Source: Alsobacter sp964544365 | GTDB taxonomy: Bacteria > Pseudomonadota > Alphaproteobacteria > Rhizobiales > Beijerinckiaceae | NCBI GenBank assembly: GCA_964544365.1 | Contig: CAZJCW010000227.1 | Location: forward strand, 1 to 7,224 | DNA: 7,224 nucleotides | Reading direction: 5' to 3' | Shown here: piece after piece, positions 6,183-7,224 of the stretch | Position numbering within the stretch: the first letter of the stretch is position 1 | Layout of the letters: each line of letters starts with the position of its first letter | Notes under the pieces: generated by a model | What the model was told of the DNA's origin: nothing | The model's database searches: none | Seen by the model: only the letters and a program-made list of their open reading frames with translations | Program-made: the position numbers and the translations under genes

Positions 6183-7224
6183 GTGCAAGCCCCCTCCGAT
6201 CTCCTCGTCGAAGCACCATCCGCCCTGCCGCCGGCTTTCGCCGACTGGTTCGCCGCGCGCGGCTGGGAACCGCGGCCGCACCAGCTCGAGCTGCTGTCGC
6301 TGGCCCGCGCCGGCCGGTCCGTGCTGCTGGATGCCCCGACCGGCGCCGGCAAGACGCTTGCCGGCTTCCTGCCGACGCTGGTCGATCTCGCGGAGGCTCC
6401 GGCGGCGAGGCGCAAGGGGCTTCACACGCTGTACATCTCCCCGCTGAAGGCGCTCGCGGTGGATATCGCGCGCAATCTCGAGGCGCCGGTGGCGGAGATG
6501 GCCCTGCCGGTCGCGATCGAGACGCGCACCGGCGACACCCCCGCCCACAAGCGCGCCCGCCAGATCGAGCGGCCGCCGGACATCCTGCTGACGACGCCGG
6601 AGCAGCTGGCGCTGCTGCTGGCCCATCGCGAGGCTGCCGACTTCTTCGGTCGCCTCAGGCGGGTCGTGCTGGACGAACTGCACGCCCTCGTGACCTCGAA
6701 GCGTGGGGACCTCCTGGCGCTCGGCCTCGCCCGCCTGCACCGCCTCTCGCCGGGGCTGACGGCGATCGGCCTGTCGGCGACGGTGCGCGAGCCGGACGAC
6801 CTGCGGCGCTATCTGGTGCCGCAAGCCGTCGACGGCGCATCCGGCTCCATGGCCGCCCATGTCGTCGTCCGCGGCGGCGCGCGCGCCGACATCCGCATCC
6901 TCGACACCGCCCGTCGCCCGCCGCTTGCCGGCCATACGGCGCTCCATGCGATGCGCGAGATCTACGCCGCGGTCTGCGCGCACCGCACCACGCTCGTCTT
7001 CGTCAACACCCGCATGCAGGCGGAATTCGTCTTCCAGGAACTCTGGCGGATCAACGAGGAAGGACTGCCGATCGCGCTGCATCACGGCTCGCTCGACGCC
7101 GGGCAGCGGCGAAAGGTCGAGGCCGCGATGACGGCCGGCCAGCTTCGCGCCGTCGTCTGCACCTCGACGCTCGACCTCGGGATCGACTGGGGCGAGGTCG
7201 ACCTCGTCGTCAATGTCGGCGCGC
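6183..7224 (+). CDS. Ligase-associated DEXH-box helicase (Lhr-Core type), 5' part
   Basis: The first 347 residues of a superfamily 2 helicase, cut by the window edge; family members are usually above 800 residues. All core motifs reached so far are intact: PRPHQ (30-34) before motif I APTGAGKT (51-58), Ia ISPLKALAVD (85-94), Ib TTPEQLALLL (137-146), II DELH (164-167), III LSATV (197-201), IV TLVFVNTR (270-277) and V TSTLDLGIDW (327-336). The DELH box and this motif V are typical of the Lhr family, ATP-driven 3'-to-5' translocases. The start is GTG 6183, twelve bases after an in-frame TAG at 6171; the ribosome binding site is weak (GGTGG). The helicase belongs to the same cassette as the exonuclease and ligase, although it is on the opposite strand here and separated from them by the methyltransferase gene. 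The phosphoesterase PdeM would be expected downstream. Confidence 0.93.
   Translation, partial: MQAPSDLLVEAPSALPPAFADWFAARGWEPRPHQLELLSLARAGRSVLLDAPTGAGKTLAGFLPTLVDLAEAPAARRKGLHTLYISPLKALAVDIARNLEAPVAEMALPVAIETRTGDTPAHKRARQIERPPDILLTTPEQLALLLAHREAADFFGRLRRVVLDELHALVTSKRGDLLALGLARLHRLSPGLTAIGLSATVREPDDLRRYLVPQAVDGASGSMAAHVVVRGGARADIRILDTARRPPLAGHTALHAMREIYAAVCAHRTTLVFVNTRMQAEFVFQELWRINEEGLPIALHHGSLDAGQRRKVEAAMTAGQLRAVVCTSTLDLGIDWGEVDLVVNVGA

Noticed and set aside
5198..7085. Long minus-strand open frames opposite the methyltransferase and helicase (5198-6004 and 5934-7085)
   Set aside because: Arg/Gly-rich shadows without motifs; the plus-strand frames hold intact SAM-binding and helicase motifs.

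Overview
The window is GC-rich, densely coded chromosomal DNA, with short intergenic gaps and GTG as well as ATG starts. Gene content and protein style point to an alphaproteobacterium, most likely of the order Hyphomicrobiales (Rhizobiales). That placement is inferred from remembered protein families, not from a search. No mobile element, CRISPR array, tRNA or rRNA was seen.

Left part (1-1801): the start of a response-regulator gene (minus strand, cut by the window edge) diverges from a 455-residue polytopic membrane protein (plus strand). The membrane protein aligns by eye, along its whole length, with the acetate/monocarboxylate branch of the sodium:solute symporter (SSS/SLC5) family. The two segments that normally hold the sodium site are shortened or replaced. 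The 243-base divergent spacer holds an inverted repeat that could be an operator.

Centre (1904-4958, minus strand): an operon reads exonuclease, then ATP-dependent DNA ligase, then a small DUF1475-like membrane protein. Exonuclease and ligase overlap by an ATGA junction. They are two members of the known four-gene repair cassette: metallo-beta-lactamase/beta-CASP exonuclease, ATP-dependent ligase, Lhr-Core-type DEXH helicase and the phosphoesterase PdeM.

Right part (5210-7224, plus strand): a TPR-containing SAM methyltransferase, then the DEXH helicase of the same cassette, cut off by the window edge. The cassette is therefore split into two divergent arms with a methyltransferase between them. 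PdeM would be expected just beyond the window.

The 251-base spacer between the arms (4959-5209) is not empty. On the minus strand it holds a strong Rho-independent terminator preceded by tandem GGGCG-initiated, C/U-rich hairpins. One has a 9-bp stem and an 11-nt loop containing UUCCUCCCC, which is complementary to Shine-Dalgarno sequences. This looks like a trans-acting small RNA of the anti-Shine-Dalgarno type known in Rhizobiales, or else an attenuating leader of the exonuclease-ligase operon. It is the most interesting unexplained structure in the window.
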